A DNA stretch of 64,000 nucleotides from Allolobophora icterica. Lineage: Eukaryota; Annelida; Clitellata; Crassiclitellata; Lumbricidae. The position numbers and the translations under genes were made by a program. Positions within the stretch are counted from its first letter, which is position 1; every line of letters starts with the position of its first letter. This document shows positions 12,048 to 24,895 of this stretch, one piece after another. Below the pieces are notes generated by a model. It ran no database searches, was not told the origin of the DNA, and saw only the letters and a program-made list of their open reading frames with translations. The stretch lies in contig OY744613.1 of assembly GCA_963556255.1 (NCBI GenBank), forward strand, positions 41,271,409 through 41,335,408, read 5' to 3'.

Positions 12048-12356
12048 CGACCCAAAGCTCGGTTATATATACAAGTGGTCAATTGATCGGGGTAGGCCAG
12101 AGGGAGGGTGAAGGGCCTAGGGTGGGGGCTACCACCGATCGACCGACCGTCCCTGCGCCTCGCCTCCATTCCACAAAGCGGACGATGTTGCCTAGGCTAT
12201 GCATATAATTAAATTCAGCAGCCTATGCTTGTAAGATGTGTAAACCAAAATGAAATCAACGCCCATTGGCCGACAGATGCTTACTTGAACCGCCTACAGT
12301 CGTTGGTCACTTCATTCTACGAGGGAAACCGCCAAACCTAAAACCTAGGGCTTTAA
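12048..12356 (-). repeat. right TIR of the Kolobok-like element
   Basis: Reverse complement of the left arm, ending in TTAA at 12353-12356. It contains the TATA-like motif that would serve the transposase gene. Confidence 0.85.
12063..12070 (-). promoter_or_regulatory. TATA-like motif in the right TIR
   Basis: On the minus strand this reads TATATATAACCGAGC, the counterpart of the motif at 7521. It lies about 450 bp upstream of the transposase ATG at 11609. Confidence 0.45.
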
Positions 12357-13460
12357 GTGCATAGGACTGTCAGACGAAGACCTACTCGCACGTGTAAACA
12401 AGCGCAGAAAGAGAGACACTTTCAGACGGATGCACACACATCTAGAGAGTTACACACACACAGACACACACATTCATACTCAGGTAAACAGCCGTAGATA
12501 GAGGAACCCTTTCAGAGGAACACGTATAACGCAGAAAAAAACATCTGCACAAACACACACAAACAAACAACCAGGCATACACAAACAACCATACAAGGAG
12601 GAACGTGCACGAACGCAGACATACAGAGAAGACATACACGTAAACTCACGTATATTCCTAGAGAAACATACCATCATTATTCAACCTACAGTGGCAAAAC
12701 AATCACACACACCTAGAGAAATCAATTACTTAATCATGTGCACCGAAAAACAGGGAGCATTTCGAGAAATGCACGCATACACACTTTAGCAACAATTCAA
12801 AAAATAAACAAGAGTACATTGGCACGAACACACAGGCACATAGAGAAGAAATGACTCAGATAAACATAAGCATACACAGACAAATACTAACACGGGTAAA
12901 TACACACAGCTTTGACAAAACAATCTGTGAACAACTGATCACACATAACTGCATTAATGGACAGGTAACGTGAACCTACCTGAACATATCGCCTATCCCT
13001 AATTTAAAATTTTCTTATCTGAAATATCTTCATTTTCTGCTTTCTCCTAACTATCGCATTTCTCATCCATGGCTTCTACAATAAATTAAAATTTTCGACT
13101 CTGAATTCACCGTAAGCTACAATCAGTGTATGTTTGTATCAGAACACTTGTATAGCGCCCCTAGCTCACAAGGGCGAGTATTGCACATTATGATTACGGC
13201 GCCATATATGTCATCACGTCAGATTAGACTATAGTCGATTAATTAAAAAAACTCACGCGCAGTATTGATGGAACTGGATCAGGCAAATGTAAAAAGACTG
13301 GCAGACACATAATAAACTGCATTTACTCTGATTGGTCCTGCCACTCTTTTTTTATGGACACCCTGTATATAATATACATCATACTTAATGGGGAAAAAGA
13401 TGCCGAAGTGCAAGTTCAAGTCAACGGAAGTAGATCACACCTCGAACGCCACTAGCACGA
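12357..13460. other. CA-rich unique sequence, no gene
   Basis: Degenerate CA/ACAC-rich DNA (12400-12950), then AT-rich sequence. The motif TATAGCGCCCCTAGC near 13152 again recalls the local LINE/SINE 3' ends. No coding feature is supported. Confidence 0.55.
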
Positions 13461-13468
13461 CACTCACC

Positions 13469-13472
13469 CATG

Positions 13473-13503
<31 letters not shown>

Positions 13504-13512
13504 GCACGCACG
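13469..13512. repeat. (CA)n / (CGCA)n microsatellite
   Basis: Pure CA followed by CGCA units. A (GTTC)n tract follows at about 13548-13571. Confidence 0.9.
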
Positions 13513-13644
13513 CACACAACACTAAGGTACTCTTTGGAATGAGCTTCTTCCGTTCGTTCGTTCGTTCGTTCTTCTATTCTCTCAGGTAACGTCTCTTACT
13601 CTTTTACCTTTCTTAGAACTTGCTTCTTCTCTCGGGGTCTCTCG

Positions 13645-13715
13645 CAATGGGAGCGCTTCTGAACGGCCCGCCCGATAGAAGCGCTTTATAAATATCCGAC
13701 TACAATACAATACTA
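13645..13715 (+). mobile_element. 3' end of a LINE/SINE of the local family
   Basis: GGGAGCGCTTCTGA ... AGCGCTTTATAAATAT then (AATAC)n. This matches the 3' end of the minus-strand LINE copy at 59464-59836 in the opposite orientation, including the short tail unit. Confidence 0.55.
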
Positions 13716-14008
13716 CACACACGCACGCACAAACATGAGCTCACACAAGCACACAGCGATACGCAGAAAATTCTCAAACACCTGAATAACTGGGTGTACA
13801 GATTTTTTACTTGTGACATAATATTAGTAGTGAAGAGTTCGATGACTGCATTCATGATTTTTGTACGATTTTTTTATTGACTCCCCAAATAACGTTGAAA
13901 ATATGCATTTATGTTAGGGTGTACATGTATGTTCACGTGTATGTATGTACGTAAGTGTGTATGTATGTAAGCATGCAAGCATGTATGTATGTCACAGTAT
14001 GTGTGTGT

Positions 14009-14040
<32 letters not shown>

Positions 14041-14665
14041 GATCTTTATTGATATTCACAACAACAATAGTAAGTTAGTAGCATCCGCTAACTGTGAAGT
14101 GCCTAGATTACAAGTAATGCAAATCAATTTGACAGTAATAGCACTTCCTAGCATTCAGAATATTAATAAAAGATGCAGTTATAAGTTTACGTAATGTCAA
14201 ATAATCAGTGAACAGTAATCTTAGTATCTATCTATCATTGGTAGTCGCGAATAACAAAGGGTAACCCTAAAGGGATGGAAGTCCCGCTATCCAGGGAAGC
14301 CCTTCTATTTCTGTTATATAATTCAAATGATGGCAACTGAAAGCATCAATATCAGATAGGCCCACACAGTTTAGTGTGCATGATTATAGGTAAATTGTGA
14401 TCGAATGTCTTAACTAAGTTTAACTAACAACATCATAAGTGAAAGTAATGTAATAGACTAAAGAAAATAATAATAAAAAAAACCAGGAGGAGGCCTAGGA
14501 TAATTGGCCTCGACGAGCCCTAGCTTGGACTCTACATACTCATCGCTGTTATCAGCGGATTTAAAGAACTAAATGAAGATAAGGAAGACTCCCACATTAG
14601 ACTCCGCTGATGATAGTTGCCTATATTTAGAAGTTGCCATATGGAGGCAGATTACACAAGATAAT

Positions 14666-15049
14666 TTATTCATTAAGTAAAAATATTCTTAGGCTCTTTT
14701 TGAATATAAACTTATTTTTTGCATTCCTAATTTCGACTGGTATAGAGTTCCATATTCGCGGTCCAGCTGACTTGATGCTGAACTTTCTCAAATTAGTTCG
14801 AGCTTTGGTAGGTCGGTAGAGTTCAGCACCTCTAGTATAATGTTCGTGTATTTTTGAATTTAAAGTAAAATACCCTTCAAAGGAGGCTGGTAGCAGATTA
14901 TGACTGTATGAATATAGTAGTAAAGCAATTTGTAAGGTATTAACTTGTTTAAGGTTTAGGAGGTTAAGGTCTTTGAAAATTGGTTTAGAATGTTCGAATC
15001 GACCCGCCCCAACTATCATCCGGACTGCTCTTTTCTGCAGTATTACCAA
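14666..15049 (-). pseudogene. LINE ORF2 C-terminal part
   Basis: The frame reads LQKRAVRMIVGA ... HEHYTRGAELYRP ... GPRIWNSIPVEIR, the usual C-terminal block of CR1/L2-type ORF2 proteins after the RT. The stop follows ...RIFLLNE. About 620 bp of 3' untranslated sequence separate it from the ATTG tail at 14041. Confidence 0.8.
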
Positions 15050-15166
15050 TCGTTGTAGAGGAGAGGCGTAGTTTGAGGCCCATATTAAATTAACGTAGGA
15101 GAGATAAGGAAGAATTAGGGAGTTGTATAAGCTCAGTCTGATATTTCTGGAAGCATTTTTGCAACT

Positions 15167-16882
15167 CTAGAAACTATTCCTATATTTTTTGCAATTTTTA
15201 AGGATATGTAGTTTATAATTATGTTCTTTCCAACTCAGATGTCGGTCAATGAAAACACCAAGAAATTTTATAGAGTCTACTTTAGTGATGGGTTCGCTAT
15301 AAATAAATAGTTCTCCAATTGCAGGCTTGATTTTTCTGTAAGATTTAAAGACTATGTAGTTTGTTTTATTTATATTGAGTGTTAGCTTGTTTGCCACAAA
15401 CCAATCATTAACTTTGCTAAGCTCAGCATTAATAGATTCCATAAGGGCAGTCCAAGAGGTACCAGATTGGAAAATACTGGTATCATCTGCAAAGAGGACA
15501 AAATATAGGGAAGTAGAAATCTGGGCAAGGTCATTTATGTATAATAGGAACAGTAGAGGTCCCAAGTTGGATCCCTGAGGCACTCCCGAAGAGATAATTC
15601 CCGGTTGTGAGTAAGCGCCATTGCAACATACTATTTGGGTACGTGATTCTAGGTAGCTTCTGAACCATTTAATCGAGATCCCCCTAATTCCAAAATTATT
15701 CATTTTTTTTATTAATATGTCATGATCTACAGAGTCAAATGCCTTGGCTACATCGATGAATATCCCCACTGCATATTCATGGTTATCTATCGCATTGGAT
15801 ATTTTGTCCTCCATGTCAATCAATGCCATGAAGGTAGAGTGCCCAGACCGGAACCCATGTTGAGAGGGATGGAGAGCTTTAGTCTTATTGATGAAGGAGC
15901 TAAGCCTATCATGCATTACCTTTTCTAGGAACTTAGCAAAAAATGGTAATATGGAAATAGGTCGGTAGTTTTCACAATTTTGCTTATCGCCTTTTTTAAA
16001 TACTGGTATGACTTTGGCTGATTTTAACTGGTCCGGAACAATTCCATTTGACAGCGAGGAGTTAATGAAGAGCATTAGCGGATATGTAATTAAGTGTAAA
16101 TTAGATAAAGCTATATATGGGTCGATGTCATCTAATCCCTTAGTCCGAGTTTTTTTCATAGTACGTCCAATATTCAGTAATTCCTCTTCTGATGTTGGGA
16201 GTAGTCCCATGGAGGACGGAGTAGAAGCAGGCAAGTAATCGCCAAATGTGGTCGTTGCCAGAGGTAGTTTGTTAGCTAAATCTCTCGGTATATTAATAAA
16301 ATACTCGTTAAGTTTATTTGCTATTAATTCAGAGTTATCAATGGTGACGTTATGGATTACCAATGAGTCTACTGTACTGCGCTTATTATCTAGCTGCAGA
16401 GCTGATCGAATTAACTTCCACGTTGACTTGAGATCATCATGGTGTTTTAGAAATTCTTCTGTATAATAATTTCGTTCTGCAACTATTCTTATGGTTTTAA
16501 ACTTATTCCGATAGATAGTAAATTTGTTTTTATTAACTTGGGTAGGATTTTTAAGGTATTTTATATATAATCGATTTTTTTTCCTGGTGGATTTTAGTAG
16601 ACCCATAGTCATCCAGGGGTTCCTTAATTTATTATTTTTAGTTATGCGATTTACCTGGAGTGGAAAGGCATTATTATAGACCGATTTATATTTTTGAAAG
16701 AAGCAGTCATAAGCTTCATTAGTTCTTCCTTGGAGGGAGTGCTCCGCTACCAAGTCCCAGCTTTCCTCCTTCAGAGTCTCTGTAAATTTATCTAACCCAT
16801 TAGGAGTGATAATTCTACGGTCATTAAATGTAGCTTTACTGGTAGGGATAGAGTCAAAGGAAAATTCAGCAATAATGGGCAA
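15167..16882 (-). pseudogene. LINE ORF2 central part: reverse transcriptase
   Basis: A 571-codon frame entering just after the frameshift at about 16952. The SDHLP motif of the endonuclease is immediately upstream in frame. Reverse-transcriptase motifs are in order: KVIPVFKKGD, NYRPISILP, SQHGFRSGHST, the AFDSVDHDIL block with the first catalytic Asp, GVPQGSNLGPLLF, and FADDT with the catalytic Asp pair. The frame ends at 15167 after a frameshift in the thumb region. It is part of the same LINE as its neighbours and is inactive here. Confidence 0.85.
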
Positions 16883-16925
16883 ATGATCTGATATATCAGA
16901 GATAATAATTGAGGCCCTGTTAAGT

Positions 16926-17873
16926 TTAGACCAAGCGGTAGTCAGTATATTGTATTAATGTTTTGGTAGTGATAGTTATTCTCGTTGGCTTAGTGATAGT
17001 GGGGAGATAATGGTGAGCAATTAGAGCATTATAATAGAGACCAGTATCCCTATGATCATTTATCCTTAACAGATCGATATTATAGTCTCCAAGAAGTATT
17101 ATATCTTTAGATTTAGTTTTCAAGGTAGATAGCAATTGGTCAAATTCAGCAGTAAATACATCAAGGCCCAATCCAGGAGGCCTGTAAATAACACCTATTA
17201 CCGGAGTCGTATTCCTAAGGTTGAGTCTGATGAACAGGCTTTCAAAGATGTCCTCTCTCTCTCCAGCACCCCCCAGTTCCAGTCTTTGATAGTCGAGGGA
17301 ATCCTTGATAAGAAATCCAATTCCCCCACCCCTACCTCTATCCCTAGCTCTACCTATAAAGTTATAATCAGGTAGATGAATAGTGTCTAATAGATTTTCA
17401 TTTAACCATGTCTCTGTAAGTGCGATTAAATCAGCCTTTGTTTTCGTTGCTATTTCATTAATCTGATCGATTTTATATGCAGCACTCCTGCAGTTTATGT
17501 GTAGCATCGTTAGCGAAGTGTTTTTCTTTTCAATAGTCGACAAATTTTTTTCTAAAACCTCAAGAGTAGTATAGTCACTAGACCATGGTATGTTTCTATA
17601 AAAATTTTGATCCGGGTCTATATTATCATTAGCATCGTTATCCTTAGCTTCAGCAGGAGGTGGGAAGACTTCAAATTCAAGTTCCTGAGTCAATTGCAAA
17701 TCTGCAGCCTCGCCCTCATCTCCACTTGAACTAGAAGACCTGTAGTTATCGGCTTCATCATTATCATCAAAACCTCCTATAAGATCATTACCCCCAGCAA
17801 AGTCATTCCAAGTTGCGTTGAAAGCCTTGTTAAAATTGCCAGTTCTTGTTGTGTAGGCAACATCGCTTATCAT
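16926..17873 (-). pseudogene. LINE ORF2 N-terminal part: apurinic-like endonuclease
   Basis: A 315-codon frame starting MISDVAYTTRTG. After an acidic Ser-rich leader come the endonuclease hallmarks: LHINCRSA (about residue 124), TETWLNE (about 152), YRPPG, and GDYNIDLL with the catalytic Asp/Asn. The frame is lost near 16952, where comparison with the expected protein suggests a single missing base. The SDHLP motif follows in the next frame. This enzyme would nick target DNA to prime reverse transcription; the copy is not functional as it stands. Confidence 0.8.
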
Positions 17874-17889
17874 TATATTGCGTCTATCA

Positions 17890-18125
17890 CAGCTCGATAT
17901 ATGAATTTATGCATGTACGTGCGTATGTATAGATATATGGATGTTTGTGTGTATGTATGTATGTATTTATGTACGTATGCATGTATATGTATGTATGAAC
18001 GTATTATGAATGTATGCATGTACGTATGTATGCATGTATGGGGGCATGTACGTGCGTATGTATGGATGGATGTATGTGTGTATGTATGTATGTATTTATG
18101 TAAGTATGCATGCACGTATGCATGT
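17890..18125. repeat. degenerate (ATGT)n array
   Basis: ATGT repeats with CATG, TATG and GGATG variants. This is the far half of the microsatellite split by the LINE; the other half is at about 13914-14010. Confidence 0.85.
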
Positions 18126-18195
18126 TTAAAGATATTACTCAGCGAAATCCCTGGGGATTATAATAAGTGTCGCGCTGACCTAATAGTCCAGTCAC

Positions 18196-20039
18196 TTAGC
18201 GTTAAAAAAAGTCATTATTGTGCATTTTGGTGCTACAAGCAAAAAATTTGCATTTTTGTGCTCAGAATGAAATTCTGAACAAAACCTGATATAGTGCCAA
18301 TTGAAAAAAAGAAAAAAGTTTTTCGAGTTTTTTTCCACGTTTTACCTTATTGGATCAGTCTCAACCAAGTCACTAAGGTTGGTGTAAAACTTGCTCATTT
18401 AAAGATAGAAGCATGAAATTTGGTACATCGTAACAACATACGATGAGGTCAAATGCTAGCTATAGGGCCATCGCAGATTTGCCCCGTGGCCTCAATGGTA
18501 GCCATTTTCCAAAATGGCCGACGCAAAAACAGAGATTTTTCAATATCTCAGCTTCTAGTTCGCTTAGAATCGTAATCTTGGTGTCTAAACATATATTTTT
18601 AGTGACATGGATTCCAACAGGACTAATTGCAATTACTTATCCCTCAATGGCAGCCATTTTCCAAAATGGCCGACGCAAAAACAGAGATTTTTCAATATCT
18701 CAGCTTCTAATTCACTTAGAATCGTGATCTTGGTGTCTAAACATACATATTTAGTTACAAGGATTCCAATAAAACGAATTGCAGTTACTTATCTACATGA
18801 GATTTGTATCTCCTACGATCGTGTTCTGAGTATTTCCAGAAGTCTCGGTGATACTATCTGTCATCGGTTTGAGATGGAGAAAACTGTGTGCCTTCTGAAG
18901 CTCTTCACCACTGCAGCCATCGACAATAACGATCGCAATCCAGTAACTTCACGTTGAAAATCCTTCTTATTGGGCATTTAGTTGCTACAAGCATAATTCT
19001 TTTCTAGAATTTGTAGAGGAACTAAAATAGAAGATAATCTGATATAGTGCCAGTTGAATGTTTTTTTTAAATAATTCAAAAAGCACTTTTTAAAATGTGC
19101 GCTATTTGTCTTATTTTGACAAGCTACGTTAACAACGTGCAAGCGGAGATTTTTTTGTAATACTTTGGGATTGTAAACACGCATATAAATGCTTATTTCT
19201 GTTAAATTAATTTTTTTAAATTGTTTTGTTAATGTAAAAATGATGTTAGAAATTGTTTTAACAGTTGGCTGCAGGTTTCAAATCAATAATATTGAAAATT
19301 TGACTTTTATACTTTGTATATGATTTGCTATGTTATGTTGCAATTTCGATGTTTACATTAATTTCTGTGACAGAAAAATTATAGGGCCTACTTGTAGCAC
19401 CTAACTGCACAATAATACTCAGAACACGATCATAAAAGATACAAATCTCATATAGATTAGTAACTGCAATTCGTTTTATTGGAATCCTTGTCGCTAAATA
19501 TGTATGTTTAGACATCAAGATCACGATTCTAAGTGAACTAGAAGTGGAGATATTGAAAAATCTCTTTTGCGTCGGCCATTTTGGAAAATGGCTGCCATTG
19601 AGGAATAAGTAATTGCAATTAGTCCTGTTGGAATCCTCTTGTCACTAAATATGTATGTTTAGACACCAAGATCACGATTCTAAGTGAACTAGAAGCTGAG
19701 ATATTGAAAAATCTCTGTTTTGCGTCGGCCATTTTGGAAAATGGCTGCCATTGAGGCCACGAGGCAAATCTGCGATGGCCCTATAGCTTGCATTTGACCT
19801 CATCATATGTTGTTACCATGTACCAAATTTCATGCTTCTATCTTTAAATGAGCAAGTTTTACACCAACGTTAGTGACTTGGTTGAGACTGATTCAATAAG
19901 GTAAAACGTGGAAAAAAACTCGAAAAACTTTTTTCTTTTTTTCAATTGGCACCATATCAGGTTTTGTTCAGAATTTCATTCTGAGCACAAAAATGCAATT
20001 TGTTTGCTTGTAGCACCAAAATGCACAATTTTACGCTAA
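18196..20039. mobile_element. long inverted repeat: 640-bp arms, 580-bp loop
   Basis: The left arm (18196-18835) and right arm (19414-20039) are near-perfect reverse complements, both starting TTAGCGT at the outer edge. Within each arm is a repeated unit of roughly 150 bp built around CAGCCATTTTCCAAAATGG ... CTCAGCTTCTAGTTCACTTAGA. There is no open frame of note. Related single-orientation pieces occur at 53540-53850 and 57070-57300. It may be a foldback element whose transcript would form a long hairpin. No target duplication was identified. Confidence 0.75.
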
Positions 20040-20269
20040 TTGCTCTAACTATAAGAATATTCGAGCGTTTCCTGCATTATATAGACTGTGCTTCCAGAAG
20101 CAGTCCACCACTGAAACTCTTTCGGGTGATGCAGCTAAAAAAACATTTTCAAGCTATCGTAGATAATAATCGCACCTTTAAAATCGGCGAGACAGTAATG
20201 ACTCAGTAATGTGTTGCTACGAAAGGGCGCCTATTAAGAGTTTCCCGATTCATTCATTCATTCGATATA

Positions 20270-20495
20270 TAACGATGACGATAAAATGATGACTAAGGAA
20301 ATGATGACATGGTGATGATTATGACGATGGTGATGATGATGACAATGATAATGATGACTACGATGATGATAATGATGATGACGATAATGGTGATGATAAT
20401 GATGACGATGGCGATGATTATGATAATGATGATGACGATAATGTGATGATAATGATGACGGTCGCTATGATGATGACGATGATGATGACGAGTTG
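20270..20495. repeat. (GATGAT/GATGAC)n microsatellite
   Basis: Degenerate GAT, GAC and AAT trinucleotides. Confidence 0.9.
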
Positions 20496-20564
20496 AATGT
20501 AGAGAGACATGAGGTCTAACGGATATAGATATTATAGAAGGACAAACATAAAGACAGGTAGTGA

Positions 20565-20740
20565 ATGTGCGAGAGAGACAGAGATAGACATAGAGAGACA
20601 GATACATAGACATCGAGAGACAGAGAGAGAGAGAGGAGAGACAGAGAGGCAGACACAGAGAGAAAGAGAGGGAGAGAGAGACAGGCAGACAGACATACAG
20701 ACATACAGAGACAGCGACAGAGCGACAGACAGAGATAAAT
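20565..20740. repeat. (GACA)/(GAGA) purine-rich array
   Basis: AGAGACAGA-type degenerate repeats. The stretch that follows to 20990 is unique with nothing recognisable. Confidence 0.85.
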
Positions 20741-22185
20741 GAAAGAAAACAGAGTCAATATCAGAGTTTTGTTTGTGCGATATTCAGTAACAGGTTTTTC
20801 ATCTCCATTTCTTATGGGTTACTCCTTCTATGGTTTCCAACACGTTAATATGCTGGCGACAAATTGCTTTAGCATGCACACACTACACAGCCACCCACTG
20901 AGTCTCCCGTTATCAGAATAGTAGCAAAAGTGAAGGTCCATGTCTCATATCACTTCACTTACGTCATAGCTGACAGGTTTAAGACTCGCTGACTTTTCTT
21001 GCAGGAAGTCTGTTGCATGCTGGGTACCTTGAACGTAAATTTAATGCTTTCGATAGGTTGGTACTGTCCATTCTACTTTAGACTTAGTTGGTTCCATACT
21101 TTAAACTTTAAAGTAGGCCTATGTAACCAAAATAGCCAGTGGGCGCCGATAAAGAAATTCGAGATGGATGGAAGTTCAATGACGCTGGAGAACTTACAGG
21201 AAGAAGAAGTTGATTCCTGAATGACATGAGATTCGGAATATTAGCCGAGACAGTCTTGGTGTAGGCCTAATTGTTGCTAGCATGTCCATTTATGGGACTC
21301 CAATTATACATGTAAGCTCTGTAAGGCAGCGGCGTAGCTAGGATTTTTGCGCAAGGGGAGGAACTATATATGAAATTGCCGCCCTCTTATTTATTTCACA
21401 TTTTACAAATACATCGTCATTTATGCTGAGTATATACATGTCTGGTGCCTCTTAGTGCTCAATGGGGCCCCAAAATCATGCCTGATAACTGGTTTGGAAG
21501 TATTGAGGTATATATAGGCCCTATAGGGCCTAAGTTGATATTTTTTCGCCAATATTATATATTATAAATTTATTTGGGATAAGTTAGTTAAAACTGCCTA
21601 AAAAATTTAAGAGTAAAATTAAAATGATTAATTATTCTAACCTTCACTTTGCGCCCATTCCTATAGCGCCGGGGACACATGCCCACGCACCCCTAGCGTA
21701 TACGCCTCTGCTATAGATAAGGTTCCTTAATGGGAATGTGAGTCCTGTGTGGGCCCCATGTGGGCATACACGCAGAGGAAATAGGCCTAGGGGTCTACTT
21801 TCTTAGATAGTATACAGGCAGGAATGCATCGTTGAATGCACCACCCGTAGTTGGCTAAATAACGGGGAAGCGGTGGATTAAAGATGCCCTTACTGGTCCG
21901 ACCATTATCCTTATGAGGTTAAAAATTAAATGGATTTAAGTCTATTTATGCATGTTAATGGTTGCACAGCTTCAAAGTGCACTTCTGAACTTTATGACAA
22001 GGGAATTATCAAATTATTACAGTCTTGTGTTTTAAGAACCTCAGCTCTAAAGTATCTTTCAGTTACGAAATGATTCGCCAGGGGCGCTGCCATCTAATGT
22101 TAACATTCAGATGTTTGGGCTTGCGGATGTAGAGACATTGAAAATGCATTTTCCTGTATTATACATATCAGCGCATACTCTGGAT

Positions 22186-22332
<147 letters not shown>

Positions 22333-22461
22333 TTAATTAATTAATTTCCTTCAATTTTTGTCTTATTTTAGCTCTTTATTTAATTTTTTTACATACTGAA
22401 CCTTCTTGTTATATTGCTATTGTACACTGTTGCGTTATGTCAACTGTCTTTCTTAATAAAC

Positions 22462-22464
<3 letters not shown>

Positions 22465-22512
<48 letters not shown>

Positions 22513-22574
22513 ATGATGATGATGATGATCATCATCATCAATAGGCCTATTATACACACACACACACACACACT

Positions 22575-22631
<57 letters not shown>

Positions 22632-22650
22632 CTCATCATCATCATCATCA
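22465..22650. repeat. two (TA)n tracts with CA and ATC tracts
   Basis: (TA)n at about 22465-22510 and 22581-22626, with a (CA)n tract at 22555-22573 and short GATGAT/ATCATC palindromic pieces between and after. Confidence 0.9.
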
Positions 22651-23274
22651 TCATCATCATCAATAGGCCTATTCGTGTTGATGTTGCGCAGTGCGTGTGC
22701 TTCAATGATTAAGACTCAATTACAATTATGCATAGGCCTATGCTTTCACTTAAAGTTTCACTGATTGATTAATGCATCATGATAACGGCGCTATAGAAGT
22801 AATTAGAGTAAATGTGGATATTGTAATATCATGACCGATTGAGTTCGGTTATTAATGATCAATTTTTCATGTAAATCATAAAAATGTAGAACTTGCAGAC
22901 CGAAACTCCACCCACTGAACGTTGACCGAGCGACACTTAGGCAGAACGACAGGAAACAGAGATACATACAAGCAGCCAGAGATAGATTTGGACAGATACA
23001 GAGATAAACCGCGGAGCTATGTGAAGCTGGAAAGAAAATAATCTAGGCCGCCTGTCCTCCGTTAACTTGAAATTTCTCCTTCGAGGAGACTTTATTCTTT
23101 GAGAAATACAGTCACATTTTTTCCCTACTTAGAAATAATTTTAAGTACATGTAGGCTAGGTAGATTTTATCACTTTATTCTAGAACTATTTAGTATTTTT
23201 AAACCATATCTTACAATAATGACATCAAATCTATGGCAAGAATTTAAAAAAAAACCTGGAGGGTACATTATTTC

Positions 23275-23903
23275 GGTAAACGTAGCCTATGTTTTAGCGT
23301 ATTTAATTATTGGACGAAATGTCCACGTTCGCTTTAGCGTAGGCCTATTTAATTATTGGAAGCTGGATGAGCGATGAAAATATAAGTCAAACTGGAAGCT
23401 GGCTAAGCGATGTAAATGGAGATCAAACGAGAAGCTGGATGTGCGAAGAAGGTAATCCTCCAGGTTAGGTGCGTTAATTATATATAGCCTACACTCTTAT
23501 AGTGGATAGTTATCAGCAATTTTGATGACTGATGAAAATATAACTCAAACTAGAAGTTGGATGATTGATGAAAATATTATTGAAACTAGAAGCTGGATAA
23601 ATGATGAAAATATTACATAATCAAACGGAAACTAGAAGACTTTGGAATTGCGATGAAACTATATCGTTTAACGCGATAATTATCATTGCCGTGGATGAGC
23701 GATGAAAACATATCATAGTAAAACTTGAAATAGAAGCTGGATATGCGATGAAAATGAGCTAAAACTGGAAGCTGGATGGATGAACGATTAAAACGTGTAA
23801 TATTATACTAAACTAGAAGCCTAGGTGGATGAAATAATTATTTACGCTATTCATTTTTTCGAAATCCTGCCAATAATTAAAAACGCTAAAGCGTACGTTT
23901 ACC
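23275..23903. mobile_element. 629-bp TIR element carrying a minisatellite
   Basis: The ends are GGTAAACGTA inward on both sides (23275 onward and up to 23903), with weaker pairing to about 40 bp. The flanks CATTATTTC (23266-23274) and CAATATTTC (23904-23912) are a probable 9-bp target duplication with one mismatch. The interior is a degenerate tandem array of GAAGCTGGATGAGCGATGA-type units of roughly 40-50 bp. The same flank lacks the element in units C (near 48968) and D (near 60518). The 9-bp duplication would fit a Mutator-like mover. Confidence 0.65.
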
Positions 23904-24895
23904 CAATATTTCAGTCCGGGGATACTCCGTTTTGTGTGAGGACTTTATATCACCACACCAGCGCTTGCAGATTCCAAGAGCCTCTTGATGTTGACCCCAA
24001 CTAGCTAAGCATATAACTTAGTCTTTGTGAAAACAACAAGAACTCTGAAGGCGAATGCGGTTCAGACAGCCACAGGAACTCTCCACTACCTGGCTTTCCG
24101 CACAATATACAATTTCTTGGTCACATTTCTTCGTCCAGGCTCAAAACTGATCCAGCAGTAACAGCAACAGATACATGTACTACCGTGTTCAGAATATTTG
24201 GACTCACTGGTAGCACAGCCAGATAAAGGAAGAATGGTGGTTGCGGGCGAGAAAAAAAATGCAAAACCACTCGAAATGTGTGGCGAACACCAAATGAATA
24301 ACACAAACACAAATCAAGTCTGTAATAGAACCAAGCAATAAAATGGTCTCCAAACGCAGCAAAAACCAATCGTCAATGGAAATAGTTATACCTAACAAAA
24401 AATTACACAGGATCTAAACAAGGAACTCTTGAATTAATTTCGTTTGTGCGATCAAGGAAAATAGCACAACAGGTGCATTTCAAAATGTGTATCTTCTGTC
24501 GACCCTCACAGTAGTGCTGATAACAATGGTCTTTCAATTTAAAACACTTCATTACACGTTTCAAAATAATAACTCAGCAACTATGTTAAACAAAAGTTCT
24601 CGATTGACCTACACAAAGTTTGTTTTCTTCAGGAACTGGATTATGAAGAATCTTGAAGTTTCTATTGTTTACACCTCATTTCTAGCAACACAGTTACCAT
24701 TTCAAGTCAATATGGTAAAAGTCTCAAGTATATTACCCTCTTGGCACTGGAGACTCCTGGTCATTCATGACACAAGGCTTCGATAGAATTCACTCTTCTT
24801 TAGATTGTTTGTTTCTTGATATATGATTAGTATGAAGCTTTACACTGGTTTACCGATTACAGCTTTGACTAAATGATTCATCACATGATTCATAC

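Larger units (their letters stand above)
7158..12356. mobile_element. Kolobok-like DNA transposon, 5.2 kb, apparently intact
   Basis: TTAA stands at both ends (7158-7161 and 12353-12356), immediately followed inward by matching inverted repeats that begin AGCCCTAGGTTTTAGG. The arms look identical by eye over about 270 bp. The element carries two genes in convergent orientation: a two-exon accessory gene (plus strand, 7738-8807) and an uninterrupted 627-residue transposase (minus strand, 9726-11609). A TTAA target and this transposase type are known for the Kolobok superfamily. piggyBac also uses TTAA, but its transposase is different. Intact frames and near-identical arms imply a recent insertion. 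The left arm carries about 75 bp (around 7425-7500) missing from the right arm. Confidence 0.85.
14010..17880 (-). mobile_element. CR1/L2-like non-LTR retrotransposon, nearly full ORF2, frameshifted
   Basis: Read on the minus strand it runs from an endonuclease domain near 17873 through reverse transcriptase to a 3' tail of ATTG units (14010-14041). It sits inside an ATGT microsatellite (about 13914-14010 on one side, 17890-18120 on the other), so the array was probably the target. At least three frameshifts break the reading frame: one near 16952, and two between 15130 and 15180. The protein arrangement (exonuclease III-like endonuclease then RT, no RNase H, short repeated tail) fits the CR1/L2/Rex group. 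Confidence 0.85.

Noticed and set aside
24086..24398. Three overlapping minus-strand frames of 64-82 codons
   Set aside because: They lie in the 3' flank duplicated among units A, C and D and are not preserved as frames there.
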